64,000 nt of DNA, from positions 2,418,001-2,482,000 of the forward strand of contig NC_004663.1 of the NCBI RefSeq assembly GCF_000011065.1, read 5' to 3'. Of this stretch, positions 9,198 through 18,474 are shown in pieces. Each line of letters starts with the position of its first letter. The first letter of the stretch is position 1. Under the pieces are notes generated by a model. That model worked only from the letters and a program-made list of their open reading frames with translations. It did no database searches and had not been told where the DNA came from. Source of the stretch: Bacteroides thetaiotaomicron VPI-5482 (lineage in GTDB: Bacteria; Bacteroidota; Bacteroidia; Bacteroidales; Bacteroidaceae). The position numbers were made by a program, and so were the translations under genes.

Positions 9198-9871
9198 AGT
9201 AACCTTCGTGTAATCATACGAGTCTGTGATTTCCTGCGTTTACGCAGTTTGCTATAAGCAAGATAGGCACGGCGTACATCAAGATACTTGTTACGGGGAC
9301 GTTGTATGTGCAAGGTCTGGCAATGTTTGCACAGATGACGATGAAGCCATACAATACCTTCCCATAAGAGTTTGGTATCAGTAGGAAAACGCAGATGACT
9401 TTCATAACAGGTGGCATCGGTCATACAGACATGAAGGTTCTCAAGATAAGGTTTCCAATGCTCGGCAAGAATGAGCTGGAGGGGCTCAACGTCAAGGCGA
9501 TGCGCTAGTTCCTGACGAATTGCACTAACGATTTTAGGATTGGTTAGTGGATGAAGCGGATCAATCTGAACACCACAAAACAACTGGTAATGAATATTAC
9601 CGTTTAAATGCTCAATCAGTTGTGCATCGGAAAAGTTGGTATAGGACTTCAAGACCATCAAGGCTATTTTACCTTCGGGAGAAAAATAACTTTTACGACC
9701 CAAAGCAGAGGACTTCAAATGCATTTGTCGGGCCAGTTCCGAGAAAGGAAACAGAGCATGGAGGCGACCTAATTCACTCGTTGCAAAACTTTGACGATAT
9801 TTTTTTAGCATATCGAACTCGGTAAAACCTAAACGAGGTTCGATTTCTGAGATTTTTTGTATCTTTACCAT
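9164..9871 (-). pseudogene. Insertion-sequence transposase (DUF772/IS1182- or IS5-like), 3' part lost
   Basis: The frame starts at 9871 (MVKIQKISEIEPRLGF) and has the N-terminal DUF772 domain (SYFSPEGKIALMVLKSY, then FCGVQIDPLHPLTNP) and the first catalytic Asp in CMTDATCYESHLRFP. It stops after 235 residues, about half of the expected length. The last 10 or so codons (EFNTANR) are the reverse complement of the restriction-modification gene, so the true IS sequence ends at about 9190. The remaining catalytic residues are missing and the element cannot move by itself. Confidence 0.8.
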
Positions 9872-9985
9872 GTGTTTTTATTTTAGATTACCCCCGTTTT
9901 GGCCGTCAAACCGTTTTTTGGGGGGAATGCTTAAAGATACAAAAAAGGCAACTAACTCGCAATGAATTAGTTGCCTTAAATTTTA
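9191..9985 (-). mobile_element. Insertion-sequence remnant inside the restriction-modification gene
   Basis: The fragment contains the 5' half of a transposase gene and its upstream end. The left edge joins the restriction-modification gene at about 9190. The right edge is near 9985, after a hairpin. No matching terminal inverted repeat is present on the left because that end is lost, so boundaries are approximate. Confidence 0.65.
9945..9977 (-). terminator. Intrinsic terminator upstream of the IS transposase
   Basis: Perfect 11-bp arms at 9945-9955 and 9967-9977 with an 11-nt loop. Read on the minus strand the stem is followed by a run of six T. It lies upstream of the transposase and would block transcription entering the IS, a common arrangement. 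Confidence 0.7.
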
Positions 9986-10061
9986 TTATTTTAGGAATAT
10001 CCCTGTTTTAATGATTGGTGTCTGGAACTGGTTGAGGAGTTATACTATAGACATTTACTGA

Positions 10062-10334
10062 ATGTCCCTGTATAGTGTCGATAATATTAAAGAAAAACTT
10101 GTTATCTCCCTATATGCCAAAGGAATGAGCGTGTCAGACATAGAAGAGGAGATGCGTGAAATCTATGAGATAGAACTGTCCACATCAGCTATTTCCATCA
10201 TCACGAACAAAGTCAACCAGGCTGCTCAGGAATGGCAGAACCGCCCTTTGGATCCGGTCTATCTCATCGTTTGGATGATTCTACCTATTTTGACTTTTCA
10301 GCCTATTAATTGTTTTGGTAACTTCGTTCATTAG
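10062..10334 (+). pseudogene. IS256 (mutator)-family transposase internal fragment
   Basis: Recognisable transposase sequence runs from about 10071 to 10277: LYAKGMSVSDIEEEMREIY, then SAISIITNKV and EWQNRPLDPVYLIVWMD. In full-length IS256-family transposases this stretch lies just before the first catalytic Asp. Both ends are missing, and after WMD the frame runs into unrelated sequence. The scrap abuts the stop codon of the first C25-like protease gene at 10281 on the other strand. Confidence 0.75.
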
Positions 10335-12473
10335 CTTTTGATTGGAAGTTCTAAATGTGTTAAGTTCTTTGATTATATCTGCTTTATTATAGTATAAATT
10401 ATACCAGCCTAATGTTTCAGCAGCCAATATGCGAAGTTCTTCTTCTTGGCTTTCATTTTTTATAATGTTCAGTAATGGCTCAATAGCTTTAGCAATAGGT
10501 TTATTTCGGAACCTACTTATTTCGCTTTGTATCTGTTTGGTAGTACTTTCCGGACTGTCAATAAGTGCAAAATCTCTTTCAAGTCCTTTCTTTTGGCGAG
10601 GAAGGTATTCTAACAATTCATTCACATAGGAAGAATCGTAGAAAGACCAATCGGCAGCCTGTTTCTTCAATTCATTCAAAGCCATATCATGGTCGAACGT
10701 GTTGATAGCACTAAAAATTCTGAAACGATGGCGGTTTTCATGTCCGCGTAATAAATAGCTTTCTATCCATGCCGGCAACAATTCCGGATTGCAATTCTTT
10801 TCAACGTATTCCACCGCATAACGACGGATCAGTTCATAACTGTCGTTCATGGCTGTCTGCAATACATCGGCAACCTCTGTCGGATAGTTCAAAGCTAATA
10901 GGCGTAATGCTTCCAACCGCACAACGAAATAGTTCGATTCGTGGTAACTTTTCTTCAGCAACTCAACGAGACCACTATAATTTGCCATTGACAATTGACG
11001 GAGCGCCATTGCCTGCATGTCAGCCATAGGGGAATTCAGCTGTTTTTTCCAGAATGTAACATTTCCTTCCTGCGCAACTAAAGCTTGGTTGATGTCCATA
11101 TCCAGCCCGGCATTATTGGTGAAGTGAAAAGTCGGGTCACCGATCAGATGATTTTCCAAGAAGCAGGTAAAACGAGTGAACTGCCCGATGCGCATACCGG
11201 CAGCTAACAAGCCGAGAAATTCATCCGGCCATTTATCTTGAATGGTGTTAACCGTACATCCCATAGTAGCAATGGTCTTACCCTTATTGAATATATAAGA
11301 GCCTACAATGTTGTCATCCAAATGGAAAGAACCGTTGAAACAAGCATCGAACAATATAAAACGCGCATTAGGAGTCAAAAGACGAATATCTTCAGTATAG
11401 ATATCCATATTACGGTTTACAATGGAATCCGATTTTATTTTCTCCTCATCGAAAGCTTCCGCACACCAACTTTCAGGCACCCCATACTGCTTGGCATATT
11501 CTTTGATAGCAGCTTCACGCCCATGTTTCTTGGCGTATGAAGGCACTTTGCTTCGCAAGAATATTTTGGCATTCTCAATACTCAAATTAATACCGGAACC
11601 ATTTTCATAGCCATTGATATACTGCATGGTGGGGCCACCGTGGTGATGGAATAGCATGACATCTAATCCTTCGCGCTGAATCTCGTTCAAGTATAATGGT
11701 TTCATCGGATAGCGCATGTTAAAATCATAGAACTTCACTGTATTACCCGATTTGAATATTTGCGGCAATTGCTCACGTAAGGCTATTTGCTCACCGCTCC
11801 ATGCCAAAGGATCTTCAGAATTGTAACCATGGCCACGGGCCATAGTCAGTTGGTCAAATGCATTTTGCTTTGCTTTTTCGGCAACTGCCTTTTTTAAGTA
11901 ATCGCGTAGCATCTGATAACGGTTCTCACCTTCTAAATGTAATGGACGGATACGGGCCGAATAAATATCCGGTGAAATATACTGTTTAGAATCAGCACGC
12001 AATGTCATATAATGATAGTCAGGTATCAAACTGTCTTGTTTAATATAATCAAATTTTAATCCGAAGTCATCATAATAACGGTCGGAAGGAACGCTTGATT
12101 TCTGCCAATTGGCTTTGGGAGACCTTTTGAAAGCCGAAGATAGATGATGTGCATCACGAATCATTGGAATAGGGATGTCACCTATAAATACGCAACCCTC
12201 CAAAGGCGTTTTCTCATTCTCATGCAATTTGACAAGTTGCTCACGAATAGGTTCGGGCCTTTTCCAATCATCAATTAGCAAGTAAGTACCTAAACCTTCT
12301 TTTTCTATACTGGTACGATAAGCATCAATTTCACTTTTCGCTTCATCATAACTTTTCTGATCGACTACAATTGCAAAAGTAGTCTTTGTTTTTATACTAG
12401 GATGTACAACTGTTTGCGCCTGCATATCCTGTAAGCACAAAGCGGTAATTGCCAAAAGGATGTATTTATTCAT
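10281..12473 (-). CDS. Secreted C25-type (gingipain-like) cysteine protease with HEAT-like repeats, copy A
   Basis: 730 residues with a Sec signal peptide (MNKYILLAITALCLQDMQAQ), so exported to the periplasm or surface. The N-terminal 470 residues resemble the caspase-like fold of peptidase family C25: LFHHHGG gives the catalytic His (about 276-278) and FDACFNG gives Cys378, followed by a Gly-Asp-Pro-Thr motif (LIGDPTF). Residues about 500-730 form alpha-helical repeats of HEAT type (QLSMANYSGLVELLKKSY, LRLLALNYPTEVADVLQ). No type IX sorting domain is evident. It is the last gene of the operon, 2 bp after copy B. Substrate is unknown. The His-to-Cys spacing (about 100) is wider than I recall for gingipain R. 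Confidence 0.75.
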   Translation of the reverse strand: MNKYILLAITALCLQDMQAQTVVHPSIKTKTTFAIVVDQKSYDEAKSEIDAYRTSIEKEGLGTYLLIDDWKRPEPIREQLVKLHENEKTPLEGCVFIGDIPIPMIRDAHHLSSAFKRSPKANWQKSSVPSDRYYDDFGLKFDYIKQDSLIPDYHYMTLRADSKQYISPDIYSARIRPLHLEGENRYQMLRDYLKKAVAEKAKQNAFDQLTMARGHGYNSEDPLAWSGEQIALREQLPQIFKSGNTVKFYDFNMRYPMKPLYLNEIQREGLDVMLFHHHGGPTMQYINGYENGSGINLSIENAKIFLRSKVPSYAKKHGREAAIKEYAKQYGVPESWCAEAFDEEKIKSDSIVNRNMDIYTEDIRLLTPNARFILFDACFNGSFHLDDNIVGSYIFNKGKTIATMGCTVNTIQDKWPDEFLGLLAAGMRIGQFTRFTCFLENHLIGDPTFHFTNNAGLDMDINQALVAQEGNVTFWKKQLNSPMADMQAMALRQLSMANYSGLVELLKKSYHESNYFVVRLEALRLLALNYPTEVADVLQTAMNDSYELIRRYAVEYVEKNCNPELLPAWIESYLLRGHENRHRFRIFSAINTFDHDMALNELKKQAADWSFYDSSYVNELLEYLPRQKKGLERDFALIDSPESTTKQIQSEISRFRNKPIAKAIEPLLNIIKNESQEEELRILAAETLGWYNLYYNKADIIKELNTFRTSNQKLMNEVTKTINRLKSQNR

Positions 12474-12475
12474 AT

Positions 12476-14677
12476 TTATAAACTTAATCTTTTGATTGTC
12501 TGTTCAAGCTCTGCTTTTAAATCTTCCGGAAGATTGGCTGTTTGTTGCATCTTCTTTATTTCTTCAAGAATGTGTGGCCGTTGTACAGAATTAGTAAACC
12601 AACCTAATGCTTCGGCCATTACTACACGTACTTCCTGTGGATTACCGGCATCACGAATTACATTCAAATAATCATCCACGTGGAAATGGAATGTATAGTT
12701 ACGCACATTGCGGATTGCACTGATACGTTTTGCTTCCGGTGCAGCTACATCCATCAAGGTCTGATGGACTTTTGCCTCTTGTACAAACATTCTTTCCAGG
12801 CTTCTTAGTAATCGTTTTTTCTCTTCGTTTTCATTCAAACGGTCAACTTTTGCATAAAAGTCTTCTATTGTCTTTTCTACTTTCTCTTTCGGATAAAGGC
12901 TTAAAGCCTTGTTGGCACTCATTTGTACGCGTAAGCGTTCATTATGTTCGACCAATGCTTCCACAATAGCGGGCAATAAGGAATCGTCACCTACAAATCC
13001 AGCATAAATGGCACTTTGGCGAGCTACCATTTCATAAGTATCGTTCAAACCTTCGCGTAATGCTTCGATGAAGTTGTCGTCCTGATAACGGCTCAACAAC
13101 TTGATAGCTTCCATACGAACCGTATTGAAGCCACTTTCCCGGTACTTCTTCAGGAGCAACGGAGATAATTCCTTTTGGGTATCGGCGTCAGCCAGCATAC
13201 GCATGGCCAAACTTTGTACATCAGCGTATGGGCTGTTTAACAAATTCTTCCAATAGGCTTTGTCATCTTTGTGTATTGTTATATCGGTACTTAAAGTATT
13301 GGCTTCGATAGGAGCAAAACGGAAAGTGGGATCACCAAACAAATGACCTTCAAGTGATGCGATTAGCTTATTGTATTGCCCGGCTCGTACACCATGGGAC
13401 AACAAACCAATCATTTCAATAGTCCAGCGGTCTTGCAATACGTTACGGGTATTTCCTTGTGCTACTAATGTCTGACCGTCATTAAAGATATATTGTCCTG
13501 CTATATAGTCGTTTTCGTGAAAAGAACCGTTGTAGCACGCATCAAACATTATCATCTTCGGATTAGTGGAAAGATTTCTCTTCATTAAATCTTCCGTTAC
13601 GATACGTTCATCAGCGTAGTGAAGAGAGTCTGCTTCCCAGAACTTAGGATTGTCCAGGTCTTTAAAAAACACCTCATTCACTTGTCGTTTTTCCTGCATC
13701 TGAATACGTAAGGTGTCTTTGTCACGTTTTCCAACATGGGACATGACTGCATTATAAAGTGTACTCTTCAACATTTTATAACGATTATTGAAATCAGTGC
13801 ATGCCAATTCATCATTAATAAGCTGCCCTGTTGGCATTCCATGTTCATGAAACATAAATAAGTCAAGGTCCTTTCGTTGCAATTCGCTGAATAACTTATA
13901 TTTCATAGGGTGTTTCATTCGGAAGTTCCAATGTTTGAATCCCATTTGACGACCAAAAGCTAATGGAAAGTTCTCCATATAAGCTTTTTCGTCATCCATC
14001 CATACAATCAGGCAATCGGAATTGTAAGAAGCACCATTGAATGAGAATACCCGATCTAATTGATTATGCTTATCTGCCTTGGCAGCAGCAGCTTTCTTCA
14101 GATATGAGGCAATGGCCGCATATTTATCCCCTTCCTTTTTTTCCGGATACTTGATACGAGCTGAATAGAAAGTAGGATTTAGCCGCTGGGGACTGTCTTC
14201 TGTCAATTTGTAGTAGAAATGCTGATGATTTACTGAGTCTTGCCTGATGAACTCAAACTTTAAGTTCAGATCATCATAAAAGCGGTCGGTAGGTACGGAA
14301 GACTGATCCCAAGGAAAGGCTTTCTCATTCATTTTGAATGCAGTAGTCATGTGTTGCGCATTACGTACCAATGCGACAGGCACATCGCCGATTAAAACCA
14401 GACCTTCCAATGAAGGGCATTCTTGATATGTTTTGATGATTATCTGTTTGACTTGATCTGGATTTTGCCAGTCACCGCTGATCAGATAAGTTGCCAAACC
14501 ATCATCTTCAACCGCAGTTTTGTACTGATGCATGGCATCTTTGGTATTTGCATAAGTTTGGTTATCTGTTATGATAGCAAAAGCGGTAGGTTGTTTGACC
14601 AATGGCTTTATGACTGTTGTTTGTGCATTTCCTGCCAATGGCAAAAGAAATGCCAGATATATTATTTTTTTAATCAT
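12476..14677 (-). CDS. Secreted C25-type cysteine protease with HEAT-like repeats, copy B
   Basis: 733 residues starting at ATG 14677 (MIKKIIYLAFLLPLAGNAQ, a signal peptide); the upstream TTG at 14683 is less likely. The protease domain matches copy A: FHEHGMP with His279 and FDACYNG with Cys381, then LFGDPTFRF. HEAT-like repeats occupy about 490-733 (MLADADTQKELSPLLLKKY, IKLLSRYQDDNFIEALREG). The gene is translationally coupled in position to its neighbours: the stop of copy C immediately precedes it and its own stop is 2 bp before copy A. Copies differ widely in sequence, so the duplication is old and the three probably have distinct targets. Confidence 0.75.
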   Translation of the reverse strand: MIKKIIYLAFLLPLAGNAQTTVIKPLVKQPTAFAIITDNQTYANTKDAMHQYKTAVEDDGLATYLISGDWQNPDQVKQIIIKTYQECPSLEGLVLIGDVPVALVRNAQHMTTAFKMNEKAFPWDQSSVPTDRFYDDLNLKFEFIRQDSVNHQHFYYKLTEDSPQRLNPTFYSARIKYPEKKEGDKYAAIASYLKKAAAAKADKHNQLDRVFSFNGASYNSDCLIVWMDDEKAYMENFPLAFGRQMGFKHWNFRMKHPMKYKLFSELQRKDLDLFMFHEHGMPTGQLINDELACTDFNNRYKMLKSTLYNAVMSHVGKRDKDTLRIQMQEKRQVNEVFFKDLDNPKFWEADSLHYADERIVTEDLMKRNLSTNPKMIMFDACYNGSFHENDYIAGQYIFNDGQTLVAQGNTRNVLQDRWTIEMIGLLSHGVRAGQYNKLIASLEGHLFGDPTFRFAPIEANTLSTDITIHKDDKAYWKNLLNSPYADVQSLAMRMLADADTQKELSPLLLKKYRESGFNTVRMEAIKLLSRYQDDNFIEALREGLNDTYEMVARQSAIYAGFVGDDSLLPAIVEALVEHNERLRVQMSANKALSLYPKEKVEKTIEDFYAKVDRLNENEEKKRLLRSLERMFVQEAKVHQTLMDVAAPEAKRISAIRNVRNYTFHFHVDDYLNVIRDAGNPQEVRVVMAEALGWFTNSVQRPHILEEIKKMQQTANLPEDLKAELEQTIKRLSL

Positions 14678-14683
14678 GGCCAA

Positions 14684-16858
14684 TTAATTTTTAAGTCTGT
14701 AATATGTACGGTCGGCTTCTTCACGAAGGTTCTCGGATAAGCTCTTATCTTTTCTCAGTTGATCGCATACCCGAAGGATGTCAGGCTTCCGATAAGAATG
14801 AGTGAACCAAGCAAAAGCCTCCAATAAACAGGTTTTTAGCTTTTCACTTTCACTGGAGTCGGTAAGTAAAGCCAAGAGGCCGTCTACACAGGCATGTGCC
14901 ATATGATTTTTCAGAGAATTGCAATAAAGGATGCGCCAACGTTCGGAAGTTTCTTTGCTTAATAACTCTTTTTGCATGCTACGACTATTATTGGCATTCT
15001 CCAAAACCTTACGCATCTCCTCCTTGTCTTGCAACACATAGGTCTCAGCCATTACTTTATCAATTGCCGCCTGTACGGCTGCCTGATCAAAGACTTGAAG
15101 CCCCAAACTCACATTAAATGCCACACGCTCGGATAGGTTGTCTTCTACATAGGCTTTGATTTGCGGATAAACATACTCGTTCAGTCCCACATGTTGCATC
15201 ATACGAACAGAGGTGCGACGAATAAATTCATAGGAATCCGTAATGGCCAAGTGTAAGACTTCCCGGAAGTTTTTGTCACTAATCTTCTCAAGCAATGCCA
15301 AGCAGGTGAAACGTACCATCATGAACGAGGAAGTTTCAAAAGTTTTTCTTAATAAATCAGAAATACCCGGATAGTCATTGCGATAAAGGTTGTGCAAAGC
15401 AAAATTCTGTATGTCGGCATAGGGCGACTGTAATAACTCCAACATGCGGGACTCGCTATATGGTTCTTTGAACAAAGCATTGGCATCTACCTCATTGATA
15501 GATTGAAAACGTAGAGTAGGGTCACCGGTAATGTGCGATTCGAGAATATTCGTCAATTTAGCCCATTGCCCCACTCGTGCTCCCATACCTAACAGGCCGA
15601 GCATCTCGTTTGCCATTTTATCTTGCAGTACATTGACTGAATTGGCAAAAGTAGTTACGCATTTTCCTTCCGACATGATATAACGTCCGGCAATGTAATC
15701 TTTTTCCCGGAAATCACCATTATAGCATGCATCGAAAATTACCATACGGCTATTAGGCTTAAACTCTGTAACTTCCGACAGGATAATACCGGTGCGCAGG
15801 TCTAGTAAAGAATCTTCTGCAATTACTTTGGGATCATCATAGCCTGCAATCCAAGTAGTGTCCAAACCGTATGTGTTTTTCATCATATCCAGCATTTCGT
15901 CGAAAGACTTTTTGTTGTTTTGCTTTCTACGCGCTAAACCACGATAATAGTACTTCATTGCATCTACATGAGCATTCCACCTATTAGTAGCGGGACTACC
16001 GGAAAGATATTGACGTTCGGGCATACCATGCTCATGAAAAATAGACAAGTCCAGATCTGTGCGTTTCAGCATATTAATGACATCGTCCTTGGGATAATCG
16101 CTGAAATTATAACGGATGAAACGGGCCCGTCCCTCTTTATCGAATACGCCCGGCATTTGTTCGCGAATAGTAAAGGTTTCCGGTGTCCATGCAGTCAATG
16201 AGTTAGAGTAAGAGCCATCACCTGTATAGGAGAAGAATTGGTCTAATTTATTGTTTATCTGGTGCTCAGCCACCACTTTTTTAAAATAGCGGCTGATTTG
16301 CGCATGCGGTTCTTCGCCGTTATCAACAGCTTTGACACGTGCAGAATATATGTCACACCGAATTTGCTGTGGAGATTTTATAGCCAAATTATAATAGAAG
16401 AAATTATTTTCGACACTGTCCTGTTTCAAAAAATCGAATTGTAGGTCGAAATCATCGTAGAAACGGTCGCTGGGCACTGAAGAATCTCTCCAGTCATTGT
16501 TTTTCTCATCCATTTTAAAAGCGGAAGTCATATGCTGGGCTTTGCGGAGCATTGGAATAGGGATATCACCGACAAATACCACTCCTTCCAATTTATCCTT
16601 TTTGTAGAGCTTAACAATAACTTTCTTTACATCTTCCGGTTTATTCCATTCATTGTATACGATGAACGTAGGCAACCCTTCCATTCCTAGAATCTCCTGA
16701 TAGGCTTTAAGCTCGGCTTCACAAGCCTGAAATGTCCCTTTATCTGTAATTACAGCAAAAGAGGTGTCCTTTACTTTCACAGCCGGTTTAACAAATGTCT
16801 GTGCCCGCAGAGATAATATGCTGCAGAGCATCAAACTTCCAGTTATTAATTTACGCAT
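14684..16858 (-). CDS. Secreted C25-type cysteine protease with HEAT-like repeats, copy C
   Basis: 724 residues with signal peptide MRKLITGSLMLCSILSLRAQ. The catalytic pair is His277 in FHEHGMP and Cys378 in FDACYNG; the later motif is HITGDPTLRF. The C-terminal third is helical repeat (NLYRNDYPGISDLLRKTF, LEKISDKNFREVLHLAI). It is first of the three proteases, 30 bp after the DUF6850-like barrel gene. Conservation of both catalytic residues in all three copies argues that they are active enzymes rather than pseudo-proteases. Confidence 0.75.
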   Translation of the reverse strand: MRKLITGSLMLCSILSLRAQTFVKPAVKVKDTSFAVITDKGTFQACEAELKAYQEILGMEGLPTFIVYNEWNKPEDVKKVIVKLYKKDKLEGVVFVGDIPIPMLRKAQHMTSAFKMDEKNNDWRDSSVPSDRFYDDFDLQFDFLKQDSVENNFFYYNLAIKSPQQIRCDIYSARVKAVDNGEEPHAQISRYFKKVVAEHQINNKLDQFFSYTGDGSYSNSLTAWTPETFTIREQMPGVFDKEGRARFIRYNFSDYPKDDVINMLKRTDLDLSIFHEHGMPERQYLSGSPATNRWNAHVDAMKYYYRGLARRKQNNKKSFDEMLDMMKNTYGLDTTWIAGYDDPKVIAEDSLLDLRTGIILSEVTEFKPNSRMVIFDACYNGDFREKDYIAGRYIMSEGKCVTTFANSVNVLQDKMANEMLGLLGMGARVGQWAKLTNILESHITGDPTLRFQSINEVDANALFKEPYSESRMLELLQSPYADIQNFALHNLYRNDYPGISDLLRKTFETSSFMMVRFTCLALLEKISDKNFREVLHLAITDSYEFIRRTSVRMMQHVGLNEYVYPQIKAYVEDNLSERVAFNVSLGLQVFDQAAVQAAIDKVMAETYVLQDKEEMRKVLENANNSRSMQKELLSKETSERWRILYCNSLKNHMAHACVDGLLALLTDSSESEKLKTCLLEAFAWFTHSYRKPDILRVCDQLRKDKSLSENLREEADRTYYRLKN

Positions 16859-16888
16859 GTTTTGTAATATAGATTTCGTTATGTAGCA

Positions 16889-18451
16889 TTAAAAATTACA
16901 TCCTAAACTTATCGATAAATGAGTACGCCCATCATAATCATAGTCAGAGGTATTTACACGATCGAATACAACTTTTGCAAATAAGTTCATACGTCTGTTT
17001 TCTCTGACTTGTTGCGAATACGTTATCGACCCGCCAATACGATAGTAATCACAGGTATAATAATTAGTCAGCCCTTGTTGTAATTCGGTTACAGTTGGAT
17101 AGTCTGCATGGCTGCCACCATATACATATTCACCTCCCAGATTATTGTTATACGCAACATGAACATCTATTAAAAGCCTGCGATTCAAACTATTGCCTAA
17201 AACAAAATTTTTTTTGCCACCTAAGCCTAAAGATAAATTTTCTGCATTCTGTACAGAATTAGGCATTAAATATTCATCGTCTTGCTTGGTATAATTCACA
17301 TTTAATTCTGCTTTCCAACTATATTCATTCCCGCGGTTTCTGCTTAATGCATAATTAAGAGAAGCGGTTTGTGCCTTGTACGTAGAACGGATGTTATTAT
17401 ATAATTCCACCCAGCCACTTTGTGATTCAGAGTTATCGCGTTGAGAAATATACTGAATACCATCGATGTTACGATTTGTATATGTGGTTCTCATATAATT
17501 GGTATAGTCCTTTCCTTCCTGAATCATCGTTAAAGAAACATGAGCAGTTTTATCTTTTACACCGGCTATTTTTTTAGGAGTCGTATAGCTCTGCTGAACA
17601 GTTTCCGCTTTTACATCGTAACTGCCCTCAAGCAGTAAATTGAAAGAGGGCATACTGAAGTTGTACTGGAGAGCTCCACCGAAACGGTCTCCAATATAAT
17701 TGCTGGTTACACCGCTGCCTATTCCTTTTATGGCTGTTCCCAAACCGTATAATATATAATAGTCCTGATCCACATAAGAGTTGACATTACTCATTCTTGA
17801 GTCTTCCTTGATAGAACTATACTTGAAACTTGCACCAAACTTGTGTGAATTATTCAACTTGTAAGTAATCCCCGGCGTCAGTCCCAGCGTATAAAAACGG
17901 GTATCCACACGCGGGTCGCGCTGTTTGGCAGCTAATGTAGCTACATAATTACCTTCCAACCCCAATGCCCAATGATTACCAAGTAAAGGAGTAGCTGCAC
18001 GAAACTTCAGATCGTAATATTGATTTCTCCATTTGCTTAAGTGCTGGTCTGCGACATAGTAAGGCATTCCCCTGAATGGATCGGCAATGGAGGCGTTATA
18101 TCCGGCATCTGTCAGATTTTTTTGTGCAAAATTAAATGCTCCCCACACATATGCATTTTTCAGATTGATAAAGCCTTCACTGGATACACCTACGATAGCC
18201 TCTTTCTGCCCCTCTTGCGGACGGCAATAGTTTCCGTCCTGTAAGTCATATCCCAATATAACATTCGAATAATTCTGAATATCATCGAATGGCATACCGG
18301 CAGCATTCTGTGAATGAGACCATAGTCGTCTTGTTTTCAATTGTTCCATAGCGGCGGGAGAGAAGCCCTGTGCCGCTCCCACCATACTTACAAGGCAGGC
18401 TATCATTACCAGCAGGCAGCTTTTCATATAGTTCATATATTGTTTTTTCAT
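16889..18451 (-). CDS. Outer-membrane beta-barrel protein (DUF6850-like)
   Basis: 520 residues with a signal peptide ending near GAAQG. The body is rich in alternating aromatic and polar strands with Gly/Asn turns (NHWALGLEGNYVATLAAKQR, YKLNNSHKFGASFKYSSIKE) and it ends THLSISLGCNF, a C-terminal Phe as in outer-membrane barrels. Assignment to DUF6850 rests on length, barrel character and the neighbours (TonB receptor, DUF4876-like protein), which I recall occurring together in Bacteroidota. Function is unknown; a barrel partner of the receptor is plausible. Confidence 0.65.
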   Translation of the reverse strand: MKKQYMNYMKSCLLVMIACLVSMVGAAQGFSPAAMEQLKTRRLWSHSQNAAGMPFDDIQNYSNVILGYDLQDGNYCRPQEGQKEAIVGVSSEGFINLKNAYVWGAFNFAQKNLTDAGYNASIADPFRGMPYYVADQHLSKWRNQYYDLKFRAATPLLGNHWALGLEGNYVATLAAKQRDPRVDTRFYTLGLTPGITYKLNNSHKFGASFKYSSIKEDSRMSNVNSYVDQDYYILYGLGTAIKGIGSGVTSNYIGDRFGGALQYNFSMPSFNLLLEGSYDVKAETVQQSYTTPKKIAGVKDKTAHVSLTMIQEGKDYTNYMRTTYTNRNIDGIQYISQRDNSESQSGWVELYNNIRSTYKAQTASLNYALSRNRGNEYSWKAELNVNYTKQDDEYLMPNSVQNAENLSLGLGGKKNFVLGNSLNRRLLIDVHVAYNNNLGGEYVYGGSHADYPTVTELQQGLTNYYTCDYYRIGGSITYSQQVRENRRMNLFAKVVFDRVNTSDYDYDGRTHLSISLGCNF

Positions 18452-18474
18452 TGTTCTGTCTTTTTAGTTAATTA

